Source: Lutibacter sp. B2
Lineage (GTDB): Bacteria > Bacillota > Clostridia > Peptostreptococcales > Thermotaleaceae
Length of the DNA: 64,000 bases
Assembly: GCA_015686845.1 (NCBI GenBank)
Contig: JADPRS010000002.1
Span: 85,644-149,643 of the forward strand
Direction: 5' to 3'
Within the stretch, counting starts at the first letter, position 1; every line of letters starts with the position of its first letter. Both the position numbers and the translations under genes were made by a program. Positions 37,586 through 46,624 of the stretch are shown in pieces. The notes beneath the pieces are model-generated. The model was not told the origin of the DNA and made no database searches. It was given only the letters and a program-made list of their open reading frames with translations.

Positions 37586-38839
37586 CTAATTCATTCTGTA
37601 TACCTCTGCTCCTAATTTCCGTAGCATTTTATCTATCATATCATATCCTCTATCAATATGCTTTAAATTATTAACAATTGTAACGCCTTCCGCAGTAAGT
37701 CCTGCTAAGACTAAAGCTGCTCCGCCTCTCAAATCTTTTGCCGTAACATTTGCACCCGTAAGCCTTTTCACTCCTTGCACTACAGCAACTCTTCCATCAA
37801 CTTTGATTTTGGCTCCCATCCTAATTAACTCATCTACATGCTTATATCTATTTTCAAATACAGTTTCAGTAATAATACTTGTTCCTTGTGCAATGGTCAT
37901 TAAAGACATAAACTGTGCTTGCATATCTGTTGGAAATCCTGGATATGGTAAAGTTTTCGTTACCTCAATTGCATTGAATTTTCGTGTTGATTTTAGTTTT
38001 AGCGAATTACCTTCTTCTATAAGCATACATCCAGCTTCCCTTATCTTTGATATTACGGGCTTAATGTGCTCTACCATTACATTCTTCAGTATGATTTCTC
38101 CTCCTGCAATTGCACCTGCCACTAACATAGTACCTGCAACAATTCTATCTGGCATAACTCTATGCTCTACTCCACTGAGCTTCTGTACACCTTCTATTAT
38201 AATTTGACTTGTACCAGCACCCTTAATTTTTGCCCCCATTTTATTTAAATAGTTTTGCAAATCAACAATTTCCGGTTCTTTTGCAGAATTCCTTATTCTC
38301 GTTGTCCCTTTTGCCATAACTGCAATGAGCATTGCATTTTCAGTAGCACCAACACTTGGATAATCTAAATTAATTTCCGTTCCCTTTAAATCTATCACTT
38401 CACACTCTAAAAAACCATGGGCCTCTTTTATTTCTACACCTAATTGTCTTAACGCTTTCAAATGTAAATCAATAGGTCTAGGCCCTATTTCGCATCCCCC
38501 TGGATAACTTATTTTAATTTTTCCACATCTAGCTAACATAGGTCCCATCAAGAAAATAGAAGACCTCATTTCTCTTACTAAATCCTCTGGTATTTCATGT
38601 GATGAGAGTACACTTGAATCTACACGCATCATTGAATTATTAAATTCCACCTTACAACCAATAGCTCTTAATATCTCAATCATTGCGTCTACATCACTAA
38701 GTCTAGGACAATCAAATAATATATTTTCTCCTGCATTCATTAGAGTAGCAGCTAATATAGGTAATACAGCATTTTTAGCACCACTTATTCTAAGTTCGCC
38801 ATTTAGTTCATTTCCACCGTTTACAAGAAGTCGGCTCAT
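37586..38839 (-). CDS. murA: UDP-GlcNAc 1-carboxyvinyltransferase MurA
   Basis: First committed step of peptidoglycan synthesis: transfers enolpyruvate from PEP to UDP-GlcNAc. GGNELNGELRISGAKNAVLP lies at the N-terminus (Lys22 region). The active-site loop YPGGCEIGPRPIDLH (about 112-126) keeps the fosfomycin-target Cys. The open frame runs 34 codons upstream, but the ATG at 38839 has GGAGG eight bases before it and gives the standard 417 residues. Confidence 0.97.
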   Translation of the reverse strand: MSRLLVNGGNELNGELRISGAKNAVLPILAATLMNAGENILFDCPRLSDVDAMIEILRAIGCKVEFNNSMMRVDSSVLSSHEIPEDLVREMRSSIFLMGPMLARCGKIKISYPGGCEIGPRPIDLHLKALRQLGVEIKEAHGFLECEVIDLKGTEINLDYPSVGATENAMLIAVMAKGTTRIRNSAKEPEIVDLQNYLNKMGAKIKGAGTSQIIIEGVQKLSGVEHRVMPDRIVAGTMLVAGAIAGGEIILKNVMVEHIKPVISKIREAGCMLIEEGNSLKLKSTRKFNAIEVTKTLPYPGFPTDMQAQFMSLMTIAQGTSIITETVFENRYKHVDELIRMGAKIKVDGRVAVVQGVKRLTGANVTAKDLRGGAALVLAGLTAEGVTIVNNLKHIDRGYDMIDKMLRKLGAEVYRMN

Positions 38840-38974
38840 ATATTCCACCTCCGAAATTTTCACAAATGCAATTGGTACTATATACTGGAATTTTTTTAAG
38901 ACCCTTCTCTCAATATATAATATATTAATCATTTTATGCATAATTCTCCAAGGTGTTCACATAAGTAAGCCAAT

Positions 38975-40081
38975 TTATGATTTTAAGATACTTAAAATGT
39001 TGGAATAGATAATATCTGTTGCATTTATTTTTTCAAGTTCCTTACTTTTGACTGCCATTTCACTAAGTTCATCCCTATTTTTGTTAAATCTGTTTATTAA
39101 TTTAACGATTTCCTCTCCCGTTAATTCTTTTTCTTTTAGTAATACAGCCGCTCCATTTTTTTCTAATACTCTTGCATTTAATTCTTGATGATTATTCGTT
39201 ACATATGGAGAAGGAATCAAAATTGAAGGCAATCCCATGGCTGTAACTTCTGCTAAAGTAATAGCCCCTGATCTGCATATAACAAAATCAGCAGCACTCA
39301 TAAATTTTGCCATATCATGAACATATTCTTTTACAATACCATGTTGATTTTGACTAAAATTACACTGTTTTAATTTTTCTAATACCTTTTTGTAGTGAAT
39401 ACTACCCGTAACATGAATGATTGTAATCTCTTTATTCATCTTTAATTTATTTAAAACATTGATCATAGCATCATTTATTTTTTCTGCTCCTCTACTTCCG
39501 CCAAAAGATAGAACTACAAAATTTTGTTCTTCTATTTCTAACTCTTTTCTAGATAAATTTTTATCTGTATGAATGAAGTCTTTTCTTACCGGATTTCCCG
39601 CCACTACAACTTTATTACTGTGATTAAAATATTCTTTTGACTCATCGAAGCTCACCAAAATCTTATTAACAAATTTGCTAAGTATTTTATTCGTTACTCC
39701 TGGTATAACATTTTGTTCATGAATAATCGTCTTTATATTTAACATAGATGCCACAAAAACAACTGGTCCACAAACATATCCACCTGTTCCTATAACCAAA
39801 TCTGGTTTAAAATCTTTAATAATCTTTATTGCATCTTTAATTCCACAAAACAAATCAAATGCAGACTTAACCGTATCTTTAGATAATCTTCTTTTGAATC
39901 CACTTACTGTTATTGTTTTAAATCTATACCCTTCATTAGGCACAAGCTGACTTTCTAGTCCTTTTTCTGTACCCACAAATAAAATTTGAGCATTCTTAAT
40001 CTCATCCTTTATCTTATTTGCAATTGCAATTGCTGGGTAAATATGTCCACCTGTGCCACCGCCTGTAATTAATACCTTCAT
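38975..40081 (-). CDS. murG: UDP-GlcNAc:lipid I GlcNAc-transferase MurG
   Basis: Makes lipid II from lipid I on the inner membrane face. GGGTGGHIYPAIAIA (8-22), GTGGYVCGPV (about 99) and the sugar-nucleotide region FVICRSGAITLAEV (about 265-278) with LIPSPYVTNNHQ are complete. 368 residues is normal. It follows ftsW by 4 bases. Confidence 0.97.
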   Translation of the reverse strand: MKVLITGGGTGGHIYPAIAIANKIKDEIKNAQILFVGTEKGLESQLVPNEGYRFKTITVSGFKRRLSKDTVKSAFDLFCGIKDAIKIIKDFKPDLVIGTGGYVCGPVVFVASMLNIKTIIHEQNVIPGVTNKILSKFVNKILVSFDESKEYFNHSNKVVVAGNPVRKDFIHTDKNLSRKELEIEEQNFVVLSFGGSRGAEKINDAMINVLNKLKMNKEITIIHVTGSIHYKKVLEKLKQCNFSQNQHGIVKEYVHDMAKFMSAADFVICRSGAITLAEVTAMGLPSILIPSPYVTNNHQELNARVLEKNGAAVLLKEKELTGEEIVKLINRFNKNRDELSEMAVKSKELEKINATDIIYSNILSILKS

Positions 40082-40085
40082 TACT

Positions 40086-41189
40086 TCAACTCCTATCTAA
40101 ATTCGAATACCTAGAAATATTTAATAATATTCCGATTGCAGCCATGAATATTGACAGAGAAGTTCCTCCCCAGCTAATAAAAGGAAGTGCTATTCCTGTA
40201 ACTGGCATTGATGATGTAGCTACTGCAATATTAATAATAACTTGAACTGCAACCATTGCAGTAATCCCTGTAGCAAGCAAGCATCCAAATAAATCTGGCG
40301 CATTAATTGCAATTCTAATACCTCTCCAAATCAACAAAACAAATAATATAATAATAGTTACACAACCAATAAATCCTAATTCTTCCCCTATGATAGCAAA
40401 AATAAAATCATTTTGAGGTTCTGGTATATACAAGTATTTCTGAACACTCTTTCCAAGTCCTACACCAAATAATCCACCTGAACCCAAAGCATAAAGGGAT
40501 TGAATAACCTGATATCCAGTACCTTTTGGATCTGCAAATGGATCTAAAAAGCCTGTCAATCGCTTCATTCTGTAAGGCTCTATTATAATCAAAGATATAA
40601 GCATTGCTACTCCACCCAGTCCCATAACAGCTACATGTAACCATCTCATCCCAGCTACAAACATCATGGATGCAATAATTGCACCGATGGTAACAGCAGT
40701 ACTCATATTAGGTTGTAATAGTATAAGCCCCATATAGATGCCTATAATCATTAAATTAGGTATTACCCCTTTAACAAAGTTTTTCATCCTTTCAGGTTTT
40801 ATTGAAAGCCTATTGGCAGCAAATATTATCGCACATATTTTTGCAATTTCTCCTGGCATAATAGTAATGGGGCCTAAGTTAATCCACCTTTGCGCTCCAT
40901 TTAGTCTAGTACCCGCAGGTGTCAACACTAGGATCAGTAAAATTATGCTGACTACATAAGCAACAGGTGCTATCTTTTTATATTTCAAATAATCAAAATT
41001 CATTGTAACAAACATACCAACCAGACCCAGAGCAGCCCACGCAAATTCCCTTTTTAAAAAATGATAAGAATCATTCATTTTAAGCAAAGCATAGTAATGA
41101 CTTGAACTAAATACCATTATAATTCCAATTACTACAAGGATTAAAACTGTTAGTAAAAGGGTAAAATCACTGGATTTTTTTTTGGTCAT
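40086..41189 (-). CDS. ftsW: SEDS glycosyltransferase FtsW/SpoVE
   Basis: Lipid II polymerase that works with a class B PBP (here SpoVD at 46625). Ten hydrophobic segments, the conserved VKGVIPNLMIIGIY and LLQPNMSTAVTI (about 158-170), and the large loop with GSGGLFGVGLG (about 236-246) containing QNDFIFAIIGEELGF (about 259-273, catalytic Asp). 367 residues. Division FtsW and sporulation SpoVE cannot be told apart from sequence alone. Confidence 0.93.
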   Translation of the reverse strand: MTKKKSSDFTLLLTVLILVVIGIIMVFSSSHYYALLKMNDSYHFLKREFAWAALGLVGMFVTMNFDYLKYKKIAPVAYVVSIILLILVLTPAGTRLNGAQRWINLGPITIMPGEIAKICAIIFAANRLSIKPERMKNFVKGVIPNLMIIGIYMGLILLQPNMSTAVTIGAIIASMMFVAGMRWLHVAVMGLGGVAMLISLIIIEPYRMKRLTGFLDPFADPKGTGYQVIQSLYALGSGGLFGVGLGKSVQKYLYIPEPQNDFIFAIIGEELGFIGCVTIIILFVLLIWRGIRIAINAPDLFGCLLATGITAMVAVQVIINIAVATSSMPVTGIALPFISWGGTSLSIFMAAIGILLNISRYSNLDRS

Positions 41190-41194
41190 TAATT

Positions 41195-42562
41195 CTACCT
41201 CCTTAGACTAGCTGTACATTCTTTAAAATGCTTTCCTCTAATTTCAAAACTCTTATACATATCCCAGCTTGCACATGCCGGTGATAATAATATAACATCT
41301 CCATGTTTTGCAATATCATAAGCACAATTAACTGCTTCTTCCATATTGTTAACAATGGTTACACTTTCAAAATCATTCTCTTTCGCTGTTCTTTTAATCT
41401 TTTCTGCCGTTTGCCCTATTAATACCATATGTCGCACTTTACCATTAAATGCATGCATAAATTCATTAAAATCACTTCCTTTATCCATACCTCCAGCAAT
41501 CAATACGATTGGTGTTTTCATAGCTTCGATTGCTTTAATAGACGCATCAGGGTTTGTTCCTTTTGAATCATTAATAAAACGAATTCCATTGATTTCTTCT
41601 ACAAACTCTATGCGATGCTCTACCCCCATATATGATTTTAATGTATCTGAAATAATTTCTATATCAATACCAGACCAATATGTAATTACGACAGCAGCCA
41701 ACGCATTCTCTAAATTATGATTTCCTGGAATTTTCAACTCATCTACCTTACAAATTGTCTTTGGACTTTCATTTTCTTCTTTTACTACAATAGCATCCCC
41801 TAAAACATATGCACCTCTTGACACTTCATTCTTTCTACTAAATAAAATCACTTGTGAATTTGTACGATTTTTTAGTTCATAACTCATATCATTATCCATA
41901 TTCAAAACAAGAAAATCATTTTCATCTTGATTTTTAAATATATTTGCTTTTGCATCAATATAATTCTCCATTGTTTTATGTCTATTTAAATGATCTGGCG
42001 TAACATTCAATATTGTAGCAATATGAGGTTTGAAATCTACAACACTCTCTAATTGAAAACTACTTACTTCCGTTACCATAACAGCATCTTTTGTTGCCTT
42101 ACGTGCTTTTGAAATAGCGGCAATTCCAATATTTCCTACGATATGCGTTTCTTTTTGTGCCTTTTTAAAGATTTCTCCAATTAATGCTGTTGTTGTTGTT
42201 TTTCCATTTGTACCTGTTATTGCAATAAACAGTCCCTCACAAAGCCTATATGCCAATTCTAATTCACCTATAATACATATATTCTTTGCTCTTGCCTTTT
42301 GTATAAATGGCAAGTCAGTAGGTATTCCAGGACTTAAAACAACAATATCAAACTTCATAATATCTTCTGGAAATTCCCCTGCTATCAATTCCACATTTTC
42401 CATATCTATTTTTCCAAGAATCCCTGTCAATTCTTCCTTGCTTTTTTTATCGTAACATGATACCTTTGCTCCTAAACTTAATAATACTTCTACTGTGGGT
42501 ATTCCTGACGTTCCTAGACCTACCACCAATACAGATTTACCTTTTATATACAATATAGACAC
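41195..42562 (-). CDS. murD: UDP-MurNAc-L-Ala-D-Glu ligase MurD
   Basis: Adds D-Glu to UDP-MurNAc-L-Ala using ATP. N-terminal Rossmann domain (VLVVGLGTSGIPTVE, about 11-25), ATP site AITGTNGKTTTT (about 113-124), and the C-terminal domain with NDSKGTNPDASIKAIEA (about 332-348). 455 residues is normal. Four to five bases from ftsW. Confidence 0.97.
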   Translation of the reverse strand: MSILYIKGKSVLVVGLGTSGIPTVEVLLSLGAKVSCYDKKSKEELTGILGKIDMENVELIAGEFPEDIMKFDIVVLSPGIPTDLPFIQKARAKNICIIGELELAYRLCEGLFIAITGTNGKTTTTALIGEIFKKAQKETHIVGNIGIAAISKARKATKDAVMVTEVSSFQLESVVDFKPHIATILNVTPDHLNRHKTMENYIDAKANIFKNQDENDFLVLNMDNDMSYELKNRTNSQVILFSRKNEVSRGAYVLGDAIVVKEENESPKTICKVDELKIPGNHNLENALAAVVITYWSGIDIEIISDTLKSYMGVEHRIEFVEEINGIRFINDSKGTNPDASIKAIEAMKTPIVLIAGGMDKGSDFNEFMHAFNGKVRHMVLIGQTAEKIKRTAKENDFESVTIVNNMEEAVNCAYDIAKHGDVILLSPACASWDMYKSFEIRGKHFKECTASLRR

Positions 42563-42596
42563 CTACTTTCATAAAATACTTTCTTAATATATATTT

Positions 42597-43568
42597 TTAA
42601 TTTAATATAAATAATCCCAAAACACATAAAAATAATGTAACTGACCAAAATACTACTACTACTTTTGTTTCTTTCCATCCCTTAAGTTCAAAATGATGAT
42701 GCAGTGGGCTCATTCTAAAAATTCTTTTTCCAGTAAGTTTAAATGAAGTTACCTGTAAAATTACAGATAGTGCTTCAACAAAGTAAATTCCGCCAACAAT
42801 AGGAATAATCAAAGTCAAATTCATTAGAATTGCAACCGTTGCGATTGCACCTCCTAATGCCATAGACCCTGTATCTCCCATAAAAACTTTTGCGGGATAA
42901 GCATTAAATCTTAAAAATCCCAAACATGTTCCTGTAAGTGCTCCAGAAAATACGGTTAAACTTGAATATCCCCAATTCATAGCAACTAAACTAAAGAAAG
43001 CTGCAACAATCAAAGTTACCCCCGAAGCTAATCCATCAAGGCCATCTGTTAAATTAACACTATTTGCTGTAGCGACTACGACAGTAGCAATAAATGGTAT
43101 ATAAAATATTCCAAAATCAACATATTGATTAATAAAAGGAATTAATATATTCGTTCCAGAAACAGAGATTTTAGATTGATATACGGCAATAATAACGGCT
43201 ATTAAAATTTGTCCAATCAGTTTTTGATATGCTTTTAATCCTAAATTTCTTTTTAAAACTACCTTGATAAAATCATCAATAAATCCAATGAGTCCAAAAG
43301 AAACCGTTGCAAATAATACCATATATAAATCGATCTTTTGCTTTCCTGTCATGCCAGATGATAAAGTTGTTATTAAAATTGCAATAATCATAATAATTCC
43401 ACCCATTGTAGGTGTTCCAGACTTAGCTATATGAGATTTTGGCCCTTCATCTCTTATACTTTGTCCTACTTTCAACCTTTGTAACATAGGTATGACGATG
43501 GGACCTAATATTAATGTTATAAAAAATGAAATCACAATTGTCATCATTAGTTGTTTATAGTGCATCAT
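42597..43568 (-). CDS. mraY: Phospho-MurNAc-pentapeptide translocase MraY
   Basis: Integral membrane enzyme that forms lipid I. Ten hydrophobic segments; HIAKSGTPTMGGI (about 47-59), NSVNLTDGLDGLASG (about 169-183), FMGDTGSMALGGA (about 228-240, Mg site) and the MSPLHHHFELKGW signature (about 284-296). 323 residues. It follows murF by 4 bases. Confidence 0.97.
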   Translation of the reverse strand: MMHYKQLMMTIVISFFITLILGPIVIPMLQRLKVGQSIRDEGPKSHIAKSGTPTMGGIIMIIAILITTLSSGMTGKQKIDLYMVLFATVSFGLIGFIDDFIKVVLKRNLGLKAYQKLIGQILIAVIIAVYQSKISVSGTNILIPFINQYVDFGIFYIPFIATVVVATANSVNLTDGLDGLASGVTLIVAAFFSLVAMNWGYSSLTVFSGALTGTCLGFLRFNAYPAKVFMGDTGSMALGGAIATVAILMNLTLIIPIVGGIYFVEALSVILQVTSFKLTGKRIFRMSPLHHHFELKGWKETKVVVVFWSVTLFLCVLGLFILN

Positions 43569-43572
43569 CTAT

Positions 43573-44964
43573 TTAACTCCTCTCTTGTATGTAGTGTACA
43601 ATTTGTTCCATTTTCATTCCCCTAGAACCTTTTACAAGTATTGTATCATTCTCTTTTAATATTTTCTCTAGAATTTTTATTACTTCCTTATTTTCTTTGC
43701 ATGAAAATGCATTTTTATCTTCTAACCCATTTTTTATTGCACCCACTTTAATATTTTCTGATTCTTTTCCTACTGTAATCAATAAATCCAAATTATTTTT
43801 TCCTACTTCACACCCTACGTTATAATGTCCTGCTTTTGCATATTCGCCCATTTCTAGCATATCACCTAGTACAGCAATGGTTCTTTCAGGTGCAATTGTA
43901 CCTAATACATTTATTGCTGCTTTCATAGAATCTGGACTTGCATTATAAGTATCATCTATGATTGTAATATTATTTTTTGCATTCTTTACATGTAATCTCA
44001 TATCACTTCCCTCAAAGGAAGAAATTGCCTTTGTAATGGATTCTATATCTACTTTAAATAGAATTCCCACAGCAATGGCACATAAGGCATTATAGACATT
44101 ATGCTTTCCAGCTACTTTTAAAGAATAGGTTTCTTTATGTTGATTATAATCCACCTCAAAAATAATTCCTTCTGCATACATATCTTTTTTAATAATTGCT
44201 CTAAAATCACAATCATCTTCAAAACCAATAGATAAACACTTGTAAGTATTATGGTTTTCTTTTACTTCTTGTAAAAATAAATCATCTCCATTTATAATCA
44301 ATGTACTACTTTCATCAAAATAATTTACAACTTCCATTTTTGCCTTCCTAATGTTTTCTTGAGAGCCTAAATGTTCAATATGAGATAATCCAATATTACT
44401 AATAACAGAAACATCAGGTTTAACAATACTTGCAAGGGTATCTATCTCTCCAAACCCACTCATGCCCATTTCAAATATAGCAATTTCATGACTTTGATCT
44501 AATTCAAAAACAGTTTTAGGAAGACCAATATGATTATTAAAATTCCCTTTATTTTTCAAGACCTTATACTTTTGTGATAAAACTTCATAAATCATTTCTT
44601 TTGTAGTAGTCTTTCCTGTGCTCCCAGTAACAGCTATAGTAGGAATATTAAATTTAGATTTATAATATCTAGCAATATCATGAAACCCTTTTAAAGTATC
44701 CTTTACTTGAATAATAACAAGATCTTTGTAGTTTGACCAACATTTGTTATAAGATGAATTTACTAATATACAAATAGGATTTTGATTTATGGCACTTTGA
44801 ATAAAATCATGACCGTCAAACATTTCTCCTACAATAGGAATAAATAAATCATTATTCCTTATACTTCTTGAATCTGTTGATATTCCTTCAATGATTTTAT
44901 TGTCATTCCCTTGAATCAATATTCCTTTTGTTGCATTCATCACTTCATGAATCGTTAATTTCAT
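43573..44964 (-). CDS. murF: UDP-MurNAc-tripeptide D-Ala-D-Ala ligase MurF
   Basis: Adds D-Ala-D-Ala to the cytoplasmic precursor. Substrate domain (about 1-100), ATP site AVTGSTGKTTTKEM (about 111-124), central FEMGMSGFGEI (about 166) and the C-terminal domain with NASPDSMKAAINVL (about 323-336). 463 residues. Overlaps the end of murE by 4 bases (ATGA-type coupling). Confidence 0.97.
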   Translation of the reverse strand: MKLTIHEVMNATKGILIQGNDNKIIEGISTDSRSIRNNDLFIPIVGEMFDGHDFIQSAINQNPICILVNSSYNKCWSNYKDLVIIQVKDTLKGFHDIARYYKSKFNIPTIAVTGSTGKTTTKEMIYEVLSQKYKVLKNKGNFNNHIGLPKTVFELDQSHEIAIFEMGMSGFGEIDTLASIVKPDVSVISNIGLSHIEHLGSQENIRKAKMEVVNYFDESSTLIINGDDLFLQEVKENHNTYKCLSIGFEDDCDFRAIIKKDMYAEGIIFEVDYNQHKETYSLKVAGKHNVYNALCAIAVGILFKVDIESITKAISSFEGSDMRLHVKNAKNNITIIDDTYNASPDSMKAAINVLGTIAPERTIAVLGDMLEMGEYAKAGHYNVGCEVGKNNLDLLITVGKESENIKVGAIKNGLEDKNAFSCKENKEVIKILEKILKENDTILVKGSRGMKMEQIVHYIQERS

Positions 44965-46427
44965 GATAATACTTCCTCCCCCACAATCTCCATTGCAACT
45001 AATCTGTCATCAAAATCTATTGTTTTATCTCCTAAAATTTGATATGTTTCATGTCCTTTACCAGCAATTAAAACGATATCTTTTGATGTTGCTACTGCTA
45101 TAGCTTTTCTAATAGCTTCTCTTCTATTCTCTATACTTTTATATTCACAATCTGTTTTTTTCATTCCTACTTCAATATCCCTTATTATTTGGCTAGGGTC
45201 TTCTGATCTTGGATTATCACTTGTAATAATACAATAGTCTGATAGTTTTCCAGCAATTTCACCCATAATAGGACGCTTTGTCTTATCTCTATCTCCACCA
45301 CAGCCAAATACAGTAATTATTTTAGCTTTAGAAAATTCTTTTATCGTATTCAAAGCATTTTCTAAAGCATCAGGTGTATGTGAATAATCTACTATTACTG
45401 TATACTCTCCTGTATTTTTCACAACTTCAAATCTTCCTGATACACCTTTAATAGATTCTAACCCTTTTTTTATTTGTTCAAAACTATATCCTAATACATA
45501 GCAAACAGTAGCAGCAGCTAAGGCATTATAAACCGAAAACATACCTGGTGTAGCAATTTCTATTTCTCCGCTGAATTTTGGCGTAACTAATTTAAACCTT
45601 ACCCCTTTTGTAGAAATCTTTATATCTCTTGCATAAATATCTGCTTCATTTTTTATACCATATGTAATAAGTTTTGCTTCTAACTCTTTTATATCTTTTG
45701 CTATTTCATACCCATATTGATCATCTACATTAATGACATTTGCCAAGGATGTTTGATAAAAAAGTTTTGATTTTGCATTCTTATAATTTTCCATAGTTTT
45801 GTGAAAATCCAAATGCTCCTTTGTTAAATTTGTAAATACACCTATATCATATAAAATAGAATCTACTCTATGCAAATCTAATGAATGGGATGAAACTTCC
45901 ATTACCGCACTATTTACGCCTGCATGTAGCATTTCATTAAACATATATTGTAATTCTGTAGATTCTGGCGTAGTATTGCTAGCCTTATATTCTTTATTTA
46001 ATATTTTATGTGCAATCGTCCCTATTAGTCCAGTAGCCACACCATTTACATCAAGAATGTTTTTAACTAAATGCGCAACAGTAGTCTTTCCATTCGTTCC
46101 TGTTATACCAATAAGATTCATATCTTTCGTTGGGTTGTTATAAAAATTAGCAGAAACATAAGCCAATGCAATCCTACTATTCTCTACTCTTACAATGGTA
46201 ACGCCACTTATTGCTTCTATCTTTTTTTCAACAATTAATACTTTCGCTCCATTTTCTAGCGCTCGATCTATATAATTATGTCCATCAACTTTAAAACCTT
46301 GTACGCATATAAAAACGCTATTCTCTACCAATTTTCTAGAATCATAGGCTATCCCCTTAACGTCTACCTCTTCATCTCCAATTATATCAATCACTTTACA
46401 ACCCTTTAACAACTCTCTCAACTTCAT
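44961..46427 (-). CDS. murE: UDP-MurNAc-dipeptide 2,6-diaminopimelate ligase MurE
   Basis: Adds the third stem-peptide residue. ATP site GITGTNGKTTVAHL (about 109-122) and the carbamylated-Lys region are present. ITSDNPRSEDP (about 403-413) contains the DNPR motif diagnostic of meso-DAP ligases rather than lysine ligases. 488 residues. It appears to start a separate transcript: an extended -10 box and a structured leader lie upstream (46503-46577). Confidence 0.97.
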   Translation of the reverse strand: MKLRELLKGCKVIDIIGDEEVDVKGIAYDSRKLVENSVFICVQGFKVDGHNYIDRALENGAKVLIVEKKIEAISGVTIVRVENSRIALAYVSANFYNNPTKDMNLIGITGTNGKTTVAHLVKNILDVNGVATGLIGTIAHKILNKEYKASNTTPESTELQYMFNEMLHAGVNSAVMEVSSHSLDLHRVDSILYDIGVFTNLTKEHLDFHKTMENYKNAKSKLFYQTSLANVINVDDQYGYEIAKDIKELEAKLITYGIKNEADIYARDIKISTKGVRFKLVTPKFSGEIEIATPGMFSVYNALAAATVCYVLGYSFEQIKKGLESIKGVSGRFEVVKNTGEYTVIVDYSHTPDALENALNTIKEFSKAKIITVFGCGGDRDKTKRPIMGEIAGKLSDYCIITSDNPRSEDPSQIIRDIEVGMKKTDCEYKSIENRREAIRKAIAVATSKDIVLIAGKGHETYQILGDKTIDFDDRLVAMEIVGEEVLS

Positions 46428-46502
46428 AATCTCTCTCCTTATACACTATATTTCCTATTTCGAGTATAGACTTTAATATTAATTCATAAACAAAACTCAT
46501 GA

Positions 46503-46550
46503 AAAGGCAACCCAGTCTAAAGAGATGTCACTTCGACTTAAGTTGCCTTT
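46503..46550 (-). other. Structured leader hairpin of murE
   Basis: AAAGGCAAC/GTTGCCTTT perfect 9-base outer stem, inner AGTC/GACT and AAG/CTT helices around a short loop, ending in TTTT on the minus strand. It lies between the predicted start point near 46562 and the murE ATG, so it may be an attenuator or the terminator of spoVD. Confidence 0.6.
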
Positions 46551-46568
46551 AATATTTTATTTATTCTA

Positions 46569-46577
46569 ATTATAACA
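46569..46577 (-). promoter_or_regulatory. Extended -10 promoter of murE
   Basis: TGTTATAAT (TGN plus TATAAT) on the minus strand; the -35 is weak, as allowed for extended -10 promoters. Confidence 0.5.
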
Positions 46578-46624
46578 CATATTTAAAAACTGTTTTATAA
46601 ATAATATGTTCTGCTATATATTTT

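Noticed and set aside
40408..40644. 78-codon minus-strand frame inside ftsW
   Set aside because: Out-of-frame shadow of a strongly conserved membrane protein gene; low-complexity translation without family features.
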